Source: Cronobacter dublinensis subsp. dublinensis LMG 23823
Lineage (GTDB): Bacteria; Pseudomonadota; Gammaproteobacteria; Enterobacterales; Enterobacteriaceae
NCBI RefSeq assembly: GCF_001277235.1
Contig: NZ_CP012266.1
Coordinates: 930,001-994,000, forward strand
Length of the DNA: 64,000 nt
Direction of reading: 5' to 3'
Under the pieces are notes generated by a model. That model had not been told where the DNA came from. It saw only the letters and a program-made list of their open reading frames with translations, and made no database searches. Positions 47,432-59,676 of the stretch are shown piece after piece. The translations under genes and the position numbers were made by a program. The stretch's first letter is position 1, and each line of letters opens with the position of its first letter.

Positions 47432-48253
47432 TCAGGCAACGTGCTGGCGCACAAGCTCAATGCTGCTGAGGATCTCACGCTCGATATCCGCTTCGCTCCA
47501 TGTCGCCAGCGCTGATGAGAACGGCTCAAAAGCGTAAATCCCCTGATAGCCCCGCGCCTCCAGCGCGTTAACCTGCTCAACCGAGTTCAGACGATCGCCT
47601 GGCGTCAGCATGATGCGCTGATCGTCGGTGAGCGCGTCGAACGGGCGCGCGTCCTCTACGCCTGAGAGGTGCACCAGCCCAATCATCGACACGTCCACCT
47701 GCGCGAACTCCTGCGCCGCCTGCGGGTAGAGCGCGTGGTGAAAGGTGTCGATCAGCAGCTTAAAAGGAGCGCTGGCGTCGCGGATCAACGTCTGGGCCTG
47801 CGCCGCCGAGCGCAGCGAGCTTTGCGGAAAACCGAGCGGCTCGACCAGCCCCTGAATGCCGTAGCGCGCAAAGAGAGGGGCGAGATCCCGCAGCGCGGCC
47901 AGGGTCTCGTCGGGCGCGATGTGGCTTCCGTCATTCAGCGGGCAGAGCACCAGCCCCGCCGCGCCCACCGCCTGCGCCTCTTTCAGCAGCGACTCGGTGA
48001 GCTCGCGCACCGCAGGCGTGCGCTGGTTAAACGGATAAACGGCGTTAATCGTGACAATTTCAATACCGTAACGCGCCGCCAGTTCGCGTACCTGCGCATG
48101 GCCGAGGCCGTCTGTCACGCTGCCGCCGGGCATGTCATTACGCAGCTCGACCTTGTTCAGCCCAAGCCGGTTAACAAGCTTAAAGAACGCGGGGATATCG
48201 AGCCCCGGCGCGATTTTGCGGTTAACGCAGAAGCGGTGCAGTGCAATGGTCAT
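47432..48253 (-). CDS. iolI: 2-keto-myo-inositol isomerase-like TIM-barrel protein
   Basis: 273 aa, AP-endonuclease/xylose-isomerase-like TIM barrel. IolI interconverts inosose isomers. VELRNDMPGG, GLVEPLGFP, KLLIDTFHHALYPQ, GLVHLSGVED and LTDDQRIMLTPG carry the expected metal-binding Glu, Asp, His and a late Glu in YAFEPFSS. It is the outermost gene of the iol cluster, facing iolA across a shared control region. The split between IolI and other barrel isomerases is by resemblance and context. Confidence 0.82.
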   Translation of the reverse strand: MTIALHRFCVNRKIAPGLDIPAFFKLVNRLGLNKVELRNDMPGGSVTDGLGHAQVRELAARYGIEIVTINAVYPFNQRTPAVRELTESLLKEAQAVGAAGLVLCPLNDGSHIAPDETLAALRDLAPLFARYGIQGLVEPLGFPQSSLRSAAQAQTLIRDASAPFKLLIDTFHHALYPQAAQEFAQVDVSMIGLVHLSGVEDARPFDALTDDQRIMLTPGDRLNSVEQVNALEARGYQGIYAFEPFSSALATWSEADIEREILSSIELVRQHVA

Positions 48254-48470
48254 CGTACTCTCCTGAAAGCAACAGAATGAAAAACGGGTCTGTCTTTAAT
48301 CAAAACATTTATTTCATAATTGGCAATATTTGAAATGCGGATTCTTTGATCGGCTTCGCAAAAAAAGCGTTGAAGCTGGCGGATATGTCAGTGATACGCG
48401 GCATGATCCGTGATGTTTCAGGGGGTGAACCGGTAAGGTGAAAGCGGGGCAACGCGTCGCGGGATGAAAA

Positions 48471-48486
48471 TGCGACCATAGTCACC
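48471..48486 (+). promoter_or_regulatory. Candidate CRP site upstream of iolA
   Basis: TGCGACCATAGTCACC matches TGTGA-N6-TCACA at 8 of 10 positions. It is 29 bp before the IolR-like site. Confidence 0.35.
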
Positions 48487-48514
48487 AAAATTAAATTCCA
48501 TTTGATTGCTTTAT

Positions 48515-48530
48515 TGAAATATTCATTTCA
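48515..48530 (+). promoter_or_regulatory. IolR operator-like site upstream of iolA
   Basis: TGAAATATTCATTTCA, a perfect TGAAA-N6-TTTCA palindrome 81 bp before the iolA ATG. The same motif recurs before iolR, iolC and iolT. The rest of the 358-bp iolI-iolA spacer holds further TGAAAT half sites and no gene. Confidence 0.7.
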
Positions 48531-48611
48531 TTTGGCCAGGATAAAGGCAGATGTTTTTACACGAGCCGGCACGGCGACGACATTGACCCCCTCCAGACGA
48601 CGAGGCTAAGC

Positions 48612-50117
<1,506 letters not shown>

Positions 50118-50135
50118 GTTTTTCCAGGAGGAGCC

Positions 50136-50945
50136 ATGTCGTTACTTGCAAAGGCGCAGCGCGACGCGCGCCATCTTCAGCACATCACCCCGGAAAACGC
50201 TGGCTGGCGTTATATCGGCTTTGATGTCTGGATGTTGAAAGAGGGTGAAACGCTCACGCTTGAGAGCGGTGACCGGGAGCTGTGCCTGGTGCTGGTGGCG
50301 GGACTTGCCTCGGTGAAAACGCGCAAGGCGGATTTTCCGGGGCTCGGCGGGCGGATGTCGCCGTTTGAGCGCACGCCGCCGTGGTCGGTCTACGTGCCGC
50401 CGCAGGAGCAAATTGAAGTGACGGCGGATTCCAGTCTGGAACTCGCGGTCTGTAGCGCGCCGGGCAAAGGCGCGCTGCCTGCGCGAGTGATAACGCCGCA
50501 AGAGGTGGGTGTTGAGCATCGCGGCAAGGGGCGCAATCAGCGTCTGGTGCATAACATCCTGCCGGACAGCGGCGAGGCGGACGCGCTGCTGGTGGTCGAG
50601 GTGTATACCGAAGAGGGCGCGACCAGCTCCTGGCCCGCGCACAAGCACGATACTCCGGTGCCGGGCCAGGAGACGCAGCTTGAAGAGACCTACTATCACC
50701 GCTTCGACCCGCCGCAGGGCTTCGCGTTTCAGCGCGTCTACACCGACGACCGCAGTCTCGACGCCTGCATGGCCCCCTACAATCACGACGTGGTGATGGT
50801 GCCGCGCGGCTATCATCCGGTCGCGGCGATTGCGGGTTATGACAGCTATTACCTGAACGTGATGGCAGGGCCGGAGCGCAAATGGCTGTTTACCTGGGAA
50901 GAGGACCACGCCTGGATCAACCGCGACGACTATCCGCGGCGCTAA
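50136..50945 (+). CDS. iolB: 5-deoxy-glucuronate isomerase
   Basis: 269 aa cupin-type isomerase forming 5-dehydro-2-deoxygluconate. Metal/active-site segments SSWPAHKHDT, EETYYHRFDPPQGFAFQRVY and HDVVMVPRGYHPV are conserved. ATG 50136 follows AGGAGG. It ends at a terminator shared with convergent iolR. Confidence 0.95.
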   Translation: MSLLAKAQRDARHLQHITPENAGWRYIGFDVWMLKEGETLTLESGDRELCLVLVAGLASVKTRKADFPGLGGRMSPFERTPPWSVYVPPQEQIEVTADSSLELAVCSAPGKGALPARVITPQEVGVEHRGKGRNQRLVHNILPDSGEADALLVVEVYTEEGATSSWPAHKHDTPVPGQETQLEETYYHRFDPPQGFAFQRVYTDDRSLDACMAPYNHDVVMVPRGYHPVAAIAGYDSYYLNVMAGPERKWLFTWEEDHAWINRDDYPRR

Positions 50946-50955
50946 GCGTGGAAAC

Positions 50956-50985
50956 AAAAACGGCCCATCCGGGCCGTTTTTTTTG
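50956..50985. terminator. Terminator between iolB and iolR
   Basis: Stem AAAACGGCCC / GGGCCGTTTT with loop ATCC and long T tract, between convergent genes. Confidence 0.93.
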
Positions 50986-50994
50986 TGGCGCGCG

Positions 50995-51849
50995 TCAGGC
51001 GCTCTGCTGCTGCGCGTTTTTACTGTTGTTAAGCGCCAGCGACACGGCGAGCGTCTGGGCGAGACAGAGCGAGGCCACCTGCGAGCGGAAGCCGTCCACC
51101 TGGGCTTCGCGTACCACAAAACAGACATCGCTGAAGGCGGCGAGCGGGCTTACCTGGCTGTCGGTAATCGCAATCTGGCGCGCTTTGCGCTGGGCGCCCA
51201 GCTCTACCAGTTCCACCACTTCGCGGGAATAAGGCGAGAAGCTGACCGCCACCACCACATCTTTCGGCCCCACCAGGCTTAACTGCTCGGTAAACATGCC
51301 GCCCAGCCCGTCGATAAGAAACGCCTTGCGATCGAGATGGCGCAGCGCGTAGGTGAGGTAAGACGCGACGCTGAACGAGCGGCGCAGGCCTATCACATAA
51401 ATATTTTCCGCCTCCGCCAGCAGCTTCACCGCGTTTTCCAGATCTTCCGGCGCCATCTGCATCGCCAGCTGTTGCAGCGCCTGGCTGTTGACCATCGTAA
51501 ACATGCTGAGGATTTCCGCCGGCGTTTCCGGGGCGCTGGTCTCTTCGCTGGCGGTCTGGCGGAACAGGCGTGCGCGCTCGGTATAGTTAGCGGTCTCCTC
51601 CATCAGATGCTGTCTGAACATCTGCTTCATCTCATTAAAACCGCTGAAGCCGAACGCGTTGGCGAAGCGGATAAGGGTGGAGGGCGGCACATCCGCCTGC
51701 TGGGCGATAGAGGCCACGGTGTCGAACGCCACGCTGTTGCTGTTATCGAGAATGTAGCGCGCCACCTGTTTTAGTCGTTTGCTGAGCTCGTCATACCGGC
51801 GACGAATTTCATCCTGAAGGATGGAGAGCTGGGTCGGATTATTTGCCAT
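50995..51849 (-). CDS. iolR: RpiR-family repressor of inositol genes
   Basis: 284 aa. N-terminal RpiR HTH (about 1-77: VASIAQQADVPPSTLIRFAN, GFSGFNEMKQMF) and C-terminal SIS domain (about 125-260: IYVIGLRRSFSVASYL, VVAVSFSPYSREVVELVELG). As in Salmonella, the inositol repressor is RpiR-type, unlike the DeoR-type of Bacillus. Two operator-like sites lie directly upstream, suggesting autoregulation. Confidence 0.92.
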   Translation of the reverse strand: MANNPTQLSILQDEIRRRYDELSKRLKQVARYILDNSNSVAFDTVASIAQQADVPPSTLIRFANAFGFSGFNEMKQMFRQHLMEETANYTERARLFRQTASEETSAPETPAEILSMFTMVNSQALQQLAMQMAPEDLENAVKLLAEAENIYVIGLRRSFSVASYLTYALRHLDRKAFLIDGLGGMFTEQLSLVGPKDVVVAVSFSPYSREVVELVELGAQRKARQIAITDSQVSPLAAFSDVCFVVREAQVDGFRSQVASLCLAQTLAVSLALNNSKNAQQQSA

Positions 51850-51903
51850 GTATCGTGCCTGAAAAAGGGGAAAAAGAAGGAAAGCTTGTGTCAGTGTATC
51901 AAA

Positions 51904-51945
51904 TGAAGCGAATTTTTCATTTTCCCGGATGAAATACGCGATTCA
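51904..51945. promoter_or_regulatory. Two IolR operator-like sites upstream of iolR
   Basis: TGAAGCGAATTTTTCA (51904-51919) and TGAAATACGCGATTCA (51930-51945), each one mismatch from TGAAA-N6-TTTCA, centres 26 bp apart. Confidence 0.6.
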
Positions 51946-51994
51946 TTTCACGAAGCAGAAAGGCGCGGAGCGACAGGGCCGCTCCGCGGGAAGG

Positions 51995-53908
51995 TTAACG
52001 GCGCGCGTCGCGCCAGAAGTCGATAAGCGTCAGGTAATTGTTTTTTACCTCGCGGATCAGTGCCTCGTCGCTCAGCTCGCCCTGCATCCAGCGGCGCGAC
52101 GGCTGACCAAAAATGGTGCGCCCGACCGCAAAGCCTTTGATGATGGGGTGCGTTGCCGCTTCAGCGAACCCTTCGCGCAACTGCTCCTGCGGCGCGTCGA
52201 GGCCGAGCAGCAGGATGCCGCGGCAGTACGGATCTTCCTGCTCAATCAGCGCGCTGATGGCCTGCCAGTGGTGGCTCGCCAGCGGCGGCAGTTTCCACCA
52301 GTCCGGTTTAATGCCGAGCTGATAAAAATGCGCCAACATCCTGTGGTAATGCTGCCTGTCTTTATCGGGGCCGTTCTCCGGCAAAATCACTTCCAGCAGC
52401 AGTTCATGCCCCGACTGCTGACAGGCGCGCCACACATCCAGCAGCAGCGCGTCCTGTTCTTCGCGAAGCGCGGCCGGATCGTGCGGATGGTAAAACACCA
52501 GGCATTTCACCACATGTTCCAGCGGCCAGCTCGCGAGCTGCGAGCCGATATCGCCATGCTCAAGGCGCAGCGGGCGAGAGCCCGGCAGCTCAATCGGGCG
52601 GCCAATCCACCAGCCCTGGCCGGTAATAGCGTTCAGCGCGCGCTGGCCGTAAGTGCCGTCGGCCAAAATGCCGCTGCGTCCCTCAAGCCCCGTCTCCTGC
52701 GCCGCGTCTTTCGCGGCCTGTAGCAGCAGCTGTTTCAGCGCCGGGATGCGCGCTTCGTCGCAGCCGGTGTTGCAAGCCAGGTCGGCGAGCTGTTTGCGAT
52801 GATCGAAGGCGAAGATGCACAGCTCCGGCCAGGCCTGACGGCGGGCGGTCACGCGATGCAGATGGTTTAAGCGATCGTCGAGATCCGGGCGCGGCACCGC
52901 ATCGGCACGCGCCAGATAGTCATCAAGTTCAGCACGGGTCGGCATCGCCGGTGCGCAGCCGTGGCGGGAGACCACCAGCGCGCCGCAGGCGTTGGCGTAG
53001 CGGCAGGCCTGCTCCCAGCCTTCGTCGTTCAGCCAGCCGCGCAGCAGCCCGGACATAAACGCATCACCCGCGCCCAGCACGTTCAGCACCTCCACGCGCA
53101 CGCCCTGAAAGAGCGGAACCGCGTCCCAGCCGTCAGGCACCGCCCCTTCCAGCACCACGCAGCCCATCGGCCCGCGCTTGCACACCAGCGTGGCGTTCGT
53201 CGCGTGGCGGACGTTTTTCAGCGCCGTCAGCGTGTCGGTGCTGCCGCCCGCGATATGAAACTCCTCTTCCGTACCGACCACCAGATCGAAAAGATGCAGC
53301 ACTTCCTGAAGCTGGCGCGTCACGGGCTCTGACTCCACATAACGCGTTTCACCGTCGCCAGGCGAGGTCAGGCCCCACAGAACCGGACGGTAGTCGATAT
53401 CCAGCGCGGTACGCAGCCCGTGGCGGCGCGCGTATTCCAGCGCTTTCAGCACGGCGGCGCGGGTGTCCGGGTGCGAGAGGTGCGTGCCGGTTACCGCCAG
53501 CGCGCGGGCGGAGGCGATATAGTCTTCGTTGATATCCTGCGGCGTCAGCGCCATGTCGGCGCAGTTATCGCGGTAGAAAATTAACGGAAACGTCTCCTGG
53601 TCTTTAATGCCGAGCATCACCAGCGCCGTCAGCCGTTGTTTATCGGTTATCAGGTATTCGGTATCGACGCCTGCGCGTGTCAGCGTTTCACGCAGGAAAC
53701 GTCCATTATGTTCATCCCCCACGCGGGCCAGCATCGCCGATTTTAGCCCCTGGATCGCGGTACCAAACGCGACATTGCCTGACGATCCGCCGAGATATTT
53801 GGCGAAGGTCGCTACATCTTCAAGCCTCGCGCCGATTTGCTGCGCGTAGAGATCCACGGCAACACGGCCAATACAAATGACATCGAGCCGCTTAACTGCT
53901 GCATTCAT
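51995..53908 (-). CDS. iolC: Bifunctional 5-dehydro-2-deoxygluconokinase / DKGP aldolase (fused IolC)
   Basis: 637 aa. The N-terminal PfkB kinase (about 1-320) has ICIGRVAVDLYAQQIGA, KYLGGSSGNVAFGT and the catalytic NVLGAGDAFMSG. The C-terminal DUF2090 domain (about 330-637) has LCIFAFDHRKQLADLA, SGILADGTYG, WWKLPPLA and GFAVGRTIFGQP, taken as the aldolase that splits the phosphorylated product. This fusion is usual for proteobacteria. ATG 53908 is preferred over ATG 53929 because AAGGAAA lies 9-10 bp upstream and MNAAVKRLDVICIGR fits other IolC starts. Confidence 0.93.
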   Translation of the reverse strand: MNAAVKRLDVICIGRVAVDLYAQQIGARLEDVATFAKYLGGSSGNVAFGTAIQGLKSAMLARVGDEHNGRFLRETLTRAGVDTEYLITDKQRLTALVMLGIKDQETFPLIFYRDNCADMALTPQDINEDYIASARALAVTGTHLSHPDTRAAVLKALEYARRHGLRTALDIDYRPVLWGLTSPGDGETRYVESEPVTRQLQEVLHLFDLVVGTEEEFHIAGGSTDTLTALKNVRHATNATLVCKRGPMGCVVLEGAVPDGWDAVPLFQGVRVEVLNVLGAGDAFMSGLLRGWLNDEGWEQACRYANACGALVVSRHGCAPAMPTRAELDDYLARADAVPRPDLDDRLNHLHRVTARRQAWPELCIFAFDHRKQLADLACNTGCDEARIPALKQLLLQAAKDAAQETGLEGRSGILADGTYGQRALNAITGQGWWIGRPIELPGSRPLRLEHGDIGSQLASWPLEHVVKCLVFYHPHDPAALREEQDALLLDVWRACQQSGHELLLEVILPENGPDKDRQHYHRMLAHFYQLGIKPDWWKLPPLASHHWQAISALIEQEDPYCRGILLLGLDAPQEQLREGFAEAATHPIIKGFAVGRTIFGQPSRRWMQGELSDEALIREVKNNYLTLIDFWRDARR

Positions 53909-54006
53909 AGCTACGGTTTCCTTTTGCATGCCTGCTTCACGAGAGGGCCGGAGAGCCGGCGGCGCGCCCGCAAGCAGCCTGAGGGTTAACGGTTGAACGT
54001 AGTATG

Positions 54007-54022
54007 AGAAATAAATATTTCA
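54007..54022 (-). promoter_or_regulatory. IolR operator-like site upstream of iolC
   Basis: AGAAATAAATATTTCA, one mismatch from TGAAA-N6-TTTCA, with perfect inner palindrome GAAAT-AAAT-ATTTC. A shorter ATGAAACATTTCAT palindrome at 54261-54274 lies nearer iolD. The 490-bp iolC-iolD spacer has no gene I can support. Confidence 0.55.
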
Positions 54023-54398
54023 TTTACAAATTAGTTTGAAACTAAAAAACCAAAAATGTGAACGCTATTCCACTCTGCGTGTCGTCAGCGCGCAGCGAGC
54101 AGTCATCGACTTTGCTTCGTGGCAGCGCCTGTCTGACCGCCGCAAACGCATAGACTCTGAGTGGTTATCCTGTGCCGCGCGGCGTTGCAGGTTACCGCAT
54201 TTCGCGATCCCTGCCACAGAAAAAGCCCGCCAGCGAAATAGAGTTTGATCGTTCTCGCAAAATGAAACATTTCATCTGTATTTTGGTTTTATGAAAAATA
54301 TGTTTGCCTATAATCCAGACAGATTCCGGCAGGCAGTCCGCTTTTACACAGATACCAGAGCGAGCCTGCATGACATTGGCTTAAAAAGGAAGGCGAAC

Positions 54399-56339
54399 AT
54401 GGGCAAGCAGAGACTGACAATGGCGCAGGCGCTGGTGAAGTTTCTTGATAACCAGTATCTGGAGGTGGATGGCGAGACCGTCAAATTCGTCAAAGGCATT
54501 TTCGCCATTTTCGGCCATGGCAATGTGCTGGGGCTTGGCCAGGCGCTGGAGCAGGAGCGCGGCGAACTGCGCCTCTATCAGGGCCGCAACGAACAGGGGA
54601 TGGCCCATGCGGCCACCGGTTTCGCCAGACAGTCGCTGCGCCGCCAGATCCTCGCCTGCACCTCGTCGGTCGGCCCCGGTGCCGCCAACATGATAACCGC
54701 CGCCGCGACGGCCACTGCCAACCGTATTCCGCTCTTGCTGCTGCCGGGCGATGTCTTTGCCACCCGCCAGCCGGATCCGGTATTGCAGCAGATAGAGCAG
54801 AGCTACGATCTTAGCATCAGCACCAACGACGCCTTTCGCGCCGTCAGTAAATACTGGGATCGCATTACGCGCCCGGAACAGCTGATGAGCGCCTGCATTA
54901 ACGCCATGCGCGTCCTGACCGATCCGGCGGAAACCGGCGCGGTGACGCTGGCGCTGCCGCAGGATGTCCAGGGCGAAGCCTGGGATTATCCGCCGGAATT
55001 TTTCGTCCGCCGCGTGCATCGTCTCGACCGTCGTCCGGCAAGCGCCGCGCAGCTAAACGACGCGGTGAATGCGATTCTGGCGAGCCGCAAACCGCTGATT
55101 GTCTGCGGCGGTGGGGTGAAGTATTCCGGGGCGGGCGAGGCGCTGGCGCAGTTCGCTGAGCGTTATCGCATTCCGTTCGCCGAGACCCAGGCAGGAAAAG
55201 GCACGCTCCTCTCGTCGCACCCGTATAACGTCGGCGGCGTCGGGGAAACCGGCTGTCTTGCAGCGAACCTGCTTGCCAAAGAGGCGGATCTGGTGATCGG
55301 CGTCGGGACCCGTTTTACCGATTTCACCACCGCCTCGAAATGGATTTTCCAGCATCCGGGCGTGCGGTTTCTCAACATCAACGTCAGCAATTTCGACGCC
55401 TGGAAACTTGACGGTATTCCGCTGCTGGCCGACGCCCGCGAGGCGCTGACGGCGCTTGACGCGGCGCTTGGCGATACCGCGTGGCAGGCGGGCTGGGGCG
55501 AGCAGATTGCCGCCGTACAGAGCCGCCAGATGAAAGAGACGCACCGCGTTTATCAGGCCACCTTTCAGGAAAACGGCTTTGTCCCGGAAATAGACGACCA
55601 TCTCGACCGCAAATCGGTCTATCGGGAGTTTCGTCAACTGACCGACTCGACGCTGACCCAGAGCAGCGTGCTCGGCCTGCTTAATGAGGCATTACCCGAA
55701 GAGGCGGTGATCGTCGCGGCGGCGGGCAGCCTGCCGGGCGATCTGCAACGTGTCTGGCGCACCCGCGCGCCCAATGCTTATCACGTCGAGTACGGCTATT
55801 CCTGCATGGGGTATGAAGTGAACGCGGCGCTCGGCGTGAAGCTCGCCGAGCCGCAGCGCGAGGTCTACGCGATGGTCGGCGACGGCGCGTTCATGATGCT
55901 GCATTCAGAGCTCATCACCTCCTTACAGGAAGGCGCGAAAATCAACGTGCTGCTGTTCGACAACATGACCAACGGCTGTATCAACAATCTGCAAATGGAA
56001 CACGGCATGGACAGTTTCGGTACCGAATTCCGCTTCCGCTCCGCCGAAAGCGGCCAGTTAAACGGCGGGCTGGTGCCGGTGAACTTCGCCGCCATCGCGG
56101 CGGGCTACGGCTGCAAAACCTGGCGCGTCACTACGCTTGATGAACTGAAAGCGGCGCTGGAAGCGGCCCAGCGCGAGACGGTCAGCACCCTTATTGATAT
56201 CAAAGTGTTGCCCAAAACGATGGTGCACAAATATGGCAGCTGGTGGAACGTCGGCGTGGCGCAGCAGGCGCTGAGCGAACGTATTCAACGGGTGGCGCAA
56301 CAGATTAACGAAAAACGCGCGCAGGCGCGGGATTACTGA
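54399..56339 (+). CDS. iolD: 3D-(3,5/4)-trihydroxycyclohexane-1,2-dione hydrolase
   Basis: 646 aa ThDP-dependent enzyme opening the inositol-derived ring. N-terminal PYR domain with [15 protein letters not shown] and [18 protein letters not shown]; middle domain with [17 protein letters not shown]-terminal ThDP/Mg motif [11 protein letters not shown] ... [13 protein letters not shown] 54399 follows AGGAAGG; an in-frame ATG at 54291 would add 36 non-conserved residues and overlap an operator-like half site. First gene of iolDGHE. Confidence 0.95.
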   Translation: MGKQRLTMAQALVKFLDNQYLEVDGETVKFVKGIFAIFGHGNVLGLGQALEQERGELRLYQGRNEQGMAHAATGFARQSLRRQILACTSSVGPGAANMITAAATATANRIPLLLLPGDVFATRQPDPVLQQIEQSYDLSISTNDAFRAVSKYWDRITRPEQLMSACINAMRVLTDPAETGAVTLALPQDVQGEAWDYPPEFFVRRVHRLDRRPASAAQLNDAVNAILASRKPLIVCGGGVKYSGAGEALAQFAERYRIPFAETQAGKGTLLSSHPYNVGGVGETGCLAANLLAKEADLVIGVGTRFTDFTTASKWIFQHPGVRFLNINVSNFDAWKLDGIPLLADAREALTALDAALGDTAWQAGWGEQIAAVQSRQMKETHRVYQATFQENGFVPEIDDHLDRKSVYREFRQLTDSTLTQSSVLGLLNEALPEEAVIVAAAGSLPGDLQRVWRTRAPNAYHVEYGYSCMGYEVNAALGVKLAEPQREVYAMVGDGAFMMLHSELITSLQEGAKINVLLFDNMTNGCINNLQMEHGMDSFGTEFRFRSAESGQLNGGLVPVNFAAIAAGYGCKTWRVTTLDELKAALEAAQRETVSTLIDIKVLPKTMVHKYGSWWNVGVAQQALSERIQRVAQQINEKRAQARDY

Positions 56340-56395
56340 TTGTTCACTTAACAAGACAACTTACCTTAACCCTGATTATTCCGGAGATAACCCTT

Positions 56396-57409
56396 ATGTC
56401 GCTCAGATTAGGCGTAATTGGCGCAGGCGCCATTGGTAAAGAACATATCCGTCGCTGCACTCAGGTGCTGCAAGGCGCAACCGTCGTTGCCGTATCGGAC
56501 ATCAACCTGGACAACGCGCGCGCCGCGGTGACCACGCTTGGCCTGCAAGCGGAAGTGTATGCCGACGGGCAGGATGTGATTAAGGCGCAGGATGTGGACG
56601 CGCTGATTGTCACCTCATGGGACCCGACGCACGAAGCGTTTACGCTTGGTGCTATCGAAGCAGGCAAACCGGTGTTCTGCGAAAAGCCGCTCGCCATGAC
56701 CGCTGAAGGTTGTCGCCGCATTGTCGATGCAGAGATGAAAGCGGGCCGCCGCCTGGTGCAGGTCGGCTTTATGCGCCCTTACGACGAAGGCTACCAGGCG
56801 CTCAAAGGCGTTATCGATAGCGGCGACATTGGCGCGCCGCTGATGCTGCACTGCGCGCACCGCAACCCGGAAGTGGGCGAGAACTACACCACCGATATGG
56901 CCATCACCAGCACGCTTATCCATGAGCTCGACGTATTGCGCTGGCTGCTGAACGACGACTACACCTCGGTGCAGGTGCGTTTCCCGCGCGCCACGTCGCA
57001 CACCCACGCGCAGCTCAAAGATCCGCAAATCGTCATGCTGGAGACCCGCAAAGGAACGCTTATCGACGTCGAGATTTTCGTTAACTGCCGCTACGGCTAC
57101 GACATCCAGTGCGAAGTGGTCGGCGAGACCGGCATTGCCCGTCTGCCGGAGCCGTCGTCGGTGCAGATGCGTAAAGCGGCGAAGCTTGCCACCACGATCC
57201 TGACCGACTGGAAAGACCGCTTCATTAAAGCGTATGACGTGGAGCTGCAGGCGTTTATCAATGACGTAAAAGCGGGCGAACTGCGCGGCCCGTCCGCCTG
57301 GGACGGCTATGCGGCGTCTGTTGCGGCGGATGCGTGTCTGAAGGCGCAGGAGAGCGGCGCGCAGGAGAGCATCAGCCTGCCGGAGCGCCCGGCGTTTTAC
57401 CTGCGCTAA
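56396..57409 (+). CDS. iolG: Myo-inositol 2-dehydrogenase
   Basis: 337 aa Gfo/Idh/MocA oxidoreductase, first step of inositol breakdown. Rossmann [12 protein letters not shown], catalytic Lys in CEKPLAMT, and [10 protein letters not shown] with the conserved Asp/His region. ATG 56396 follows GGAGA. 56 bp after iolD. Confidence 0.95.
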   Translation: MSLRLGVIGAGAIGKEHIRRCTQVLQGATVVAVSDINLDNARAAVTTLGLQAEVYADGQDVIKAQDVDALIVTSWDPTHEAFTLGAIEAGKPVFCEKPLAMTAEGCRRIVDAEMKAGRRLVQVGFMRPYDEGYQALKGVIDSGDIGAPLMLHCAHRNPEVGENYTTDMAITSTLIHELDVLRWLLNDDYTSVQVRFPRATSHTHAQLKDPQIVMLETRKGTLIDVEIFVNCRYGYDIQCEVVGETGIARLPEPSSVQMRKAAKLATTILTDWKDRFIKAYDVELQAFINDVKAGELRGPSAWDGYAASVAADACLKAQESGAQESISLPERPAFYLR

Positions 57410-57445
57410 TGTCGCAGCCGGCTACTGAACTGACAGGGGTTAACC

Positions 57446-58330
57446 ATGAAAATCGCATTTGACGTCGACGTCATTAAAGACCTCGGGATTACGAATATGG
57501 TCCGGCAGGTCGCGGAGTGGGGGTATCAATACATTGAGCAGTCGCCGCACCCGCAAATCAACCCGTTTTATAAGCACCCGAAAGCGGGCCGCGAGGTGAT
57601 TGCCGAGTATAAAAAGGCGCTGCGCGACACCGGCGTTGCGCTTTCTTCCTTTATTTGCGTCTACCGCTGGTCGGGCCCGGACGAGCTGCGGCGTCAGGCG
57701 GCGGTGAAAAACTGGAAGCGCCTTATCGAAATCGCTATCGAGATGGATGTGCAGGTGATCAACACCGAGCTTTCCGGCGACCCAAACCAGCCGGAGATCT
57801 GCGAGGAGATGTTCTATCGCTCAATGGAGGAACTGCTGCCGATTTTCGAGCGCGAGGGGTTGCGCGTGGAGATCCAGGCGCACCCGTGGGATTTCTGCGA
57901 AGAGAACAACGAGACCGTCGATATTGTGAAATCGTTTCGCAGCGATAACGTGAAATATGTCTACAGCGTGCCGCACACCTTCTTTTATGACAAAGGCAAA
58001 GGCGAGGTGGAAAAGATGCTGCGCTACGCCGGGGATGACCTGTCGCATGTGCTGATCGCCGACACCATGAACCACACCCGCCACTGTCGCTATATCGTCA
58101 ACCCGCCGGGCGTCGACGCCGCGGTTCATCAGCATGTCGGCGTAGGGGAGGGCGACGTCGATTTTCAGGCGCTGTTCAGCACGCTGCGCGATATGGGGTT
58201 CGCCCGCCAGACTTTTAAGGTCGGCGGCGAGCCGATTGTCGCCGCGTCGCTCTTCGGCTACCCGGAGAAAATGAAATACCAGGCGGTGGAAACCCGTGAA
58301 CTGATTGAGCGCGAACTGCTGGGCCGTTAA
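57446..58330 (+). CDS. iolH: Inositol cluster TIM-barrel protein IolH
   Basis: 294 aa sugar-phosphate-isomerase-like TIM barrel. [68 protein letters not shown] and [14 protein letters not shown] carry Glu/His/Asp metal ligands. Named IolH from similarity to that member of iol clusters; its exact reaction is not settled. 36 bp after iolG and 29 bp before iolE. Confidence 0.85.
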   Translation: MKIAFDVDVIKDLGITNMVRQVAEWGYQYIEQSPHPQINPFYKHPKAGREVIAEYKKALRDTGVALSSFICVYRWSGPDELRRQAAVKNWKRLIEIAIEMDVQVINTELSGDPNQPEICEEMFYRSMEELLPIFEREGLRVEIQAHPWDFCEENNETVDIVKSFRSDNVKYVYSVPHTFFYDKGKGEVEKMLRYAGDDLSHVLIADTMNHTRHCRYIVNPPGVDAAVHQHVGVGEGDVDFQALFSTLRDMGFARQTFKVGGEPIVAASLFGYPEKMKYQAVETRELIERELLGR

Positions 58331-58359
58331 GCCGCAGCGGTTTGCCAGAGAGGCGCATT

Positions 58360-59259
58360 ATGAATAAGCAACACGTGAAGCTGGCCATCGCCCCGATCGG
58401 CTGGACAAACGACGATATGCCGGAGCTGGGCAGCGAAAACACCTTCCAGCAGACGGTCAGCGAAATGGCGCTGGCGGGTTTTACCGGCAGCGAAGTCGGC
58501 AGCAAATACCCGCGCGATCCGGCCATTCTGAAACCGATGCTGGCTATCCGCGGTATGGAAATCTGCAACGCCTGGTTTAGCACCTTTTTTGCGGCGGGCG
58601 AGCGGGAGAAAACCCTCGACGAGTTCGTCAATCACATGAATTTCCTGCATGCGATGGGCGCGAAAGTGATTGGCTGCTCCGAGCAGAGCGGCAGCATTCA
58701 GTGCACCACGCTGCCGGTGATGGGGGCGGATAAACCCTGTTTCAGCGAGGAGGAGTGGGCGCGCGTGACGGAGGGCTACAATACGCTTGGACAGCTCGCC
58801 GCCGAAAAGGGCATGCAGGTCTGTCTGCATCACCATATGGGCACCGGCATCCAGACCGCGCAGGAGATAGACACGTTTATGTCCCGGGTGGATGCGTCGG
58901 TGTATCTGCTCTATGACACCGGACACGCCTGGTATTCCGAAGGCAGCGAAGCGGCCATGCTCGCGATTCTGGAAAAACACCTGCCGCGCATCAATCACGT
59001 GCATCTCAAAGACGTGCGCCCGGCCGTGATAGACGAGGTTAAGCGCGACGGGCTGTCGTTCCTGGCGGGCGTCAGGAAGGGCACCTTCACCGTGCCAGGC
59101 GACGGGGCTATTGATTTCCGCCCGGTCTTCCAGCTGCTGGATAAGCATGGCTATCGGGGCTGGATGGTGGTGGAGGCCGAGCAGGACCCGGCACTCGCGA
59201 ATCCCTTTGAATACGCGGTAAAAGCGCGGCGTTATATCCGGGAGACCGCCGGGATCTGA
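58360..59259 (+). CDS. iolE: Myo-inosose-2 dehydratase
   Basis: 299 aa TIM barrel that dehydrates 2-keto-myo-inositol. [63 protein letters not shown] and VVEAEQDPA are the family blocks with metal-binding Glu, His, Asp. ATG 58360 follows GAGAGG at 7 bp. Last gene of the iolDGHE unit. Confidence 0.94.
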   Translation: MNKQHVKLAIAPIGWTNDDMPELGSENTFQQTVSEMALAGFTGSEVGSKYPRDPAILKPMLAIRGMEICNAWFSTFFAAGEREKTLDEFVNHMNFLHAMGAKVIGCSEQSGSIQCTTLPVMGADKPCFSEEEWARVTEGYNTLGQLAAEKGMQVCLHHHMGTGIQTAQEIDTFMSRVDASVYLLYDTGHAWYSEGSEAAMLAILEKHLPRINHVHLKDVRPAVIDEVKRDGLSFLAGVRKGTFTVPGDGAIDFRPVFQLLDKHGYRGWMVVEAEQDPALANPFEYAVKARRYIRETAGI

Positions 59260-59321
59260 CCATGACGTGCTGGCCCGTCACGTGCAACCTGGCGGGCACA
59301 GCCATCCAATCTGCTTTATTA

Positions 59322-59337
59322 TGAAAACAACGTTTCA
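59322..59337 (+). promoter_or_regulatory. IolR operator-like site between iolE and iolT
   Basis: TGAAAACAACGTTTCA, perfect TGAAA-N6-TTTCA. It lies about 340 bp upstream of iolT. A further half site, AATGAAATATTCG, occurs near 59567. No gene is supported in 59260-59676. Confidence 0.6.
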
Positions 59338-59676
59338 TTATGGCTGGCGCTGTCTGCATGGCGGTGTCGGCACGCCCCGCGTTACGTTACCGCTGGTCTT
59401 TGCCTTCCTCATCTTATTTATTCATTTATATCAGTCTATTGTGATGTTTCTATCTCTGTGTGTCTGTTGGGACTCTGGCGATCCTTGTTCAGCTACGTGC
59501 TGATTATCACAAATCAATAACAAAACATGACCAGTAACTCAAAATTAAAGTTTCATTGTTTATATAAATGAAATATTCGATCTAAATTAGTTGTGGTGAA
59601 TATATCATCAACCGAGCCCGGCCCCTGGCAACTGGCCGCCTCGTTTTCCCTGAACGGCAGGTTACTGGAGTCTTTT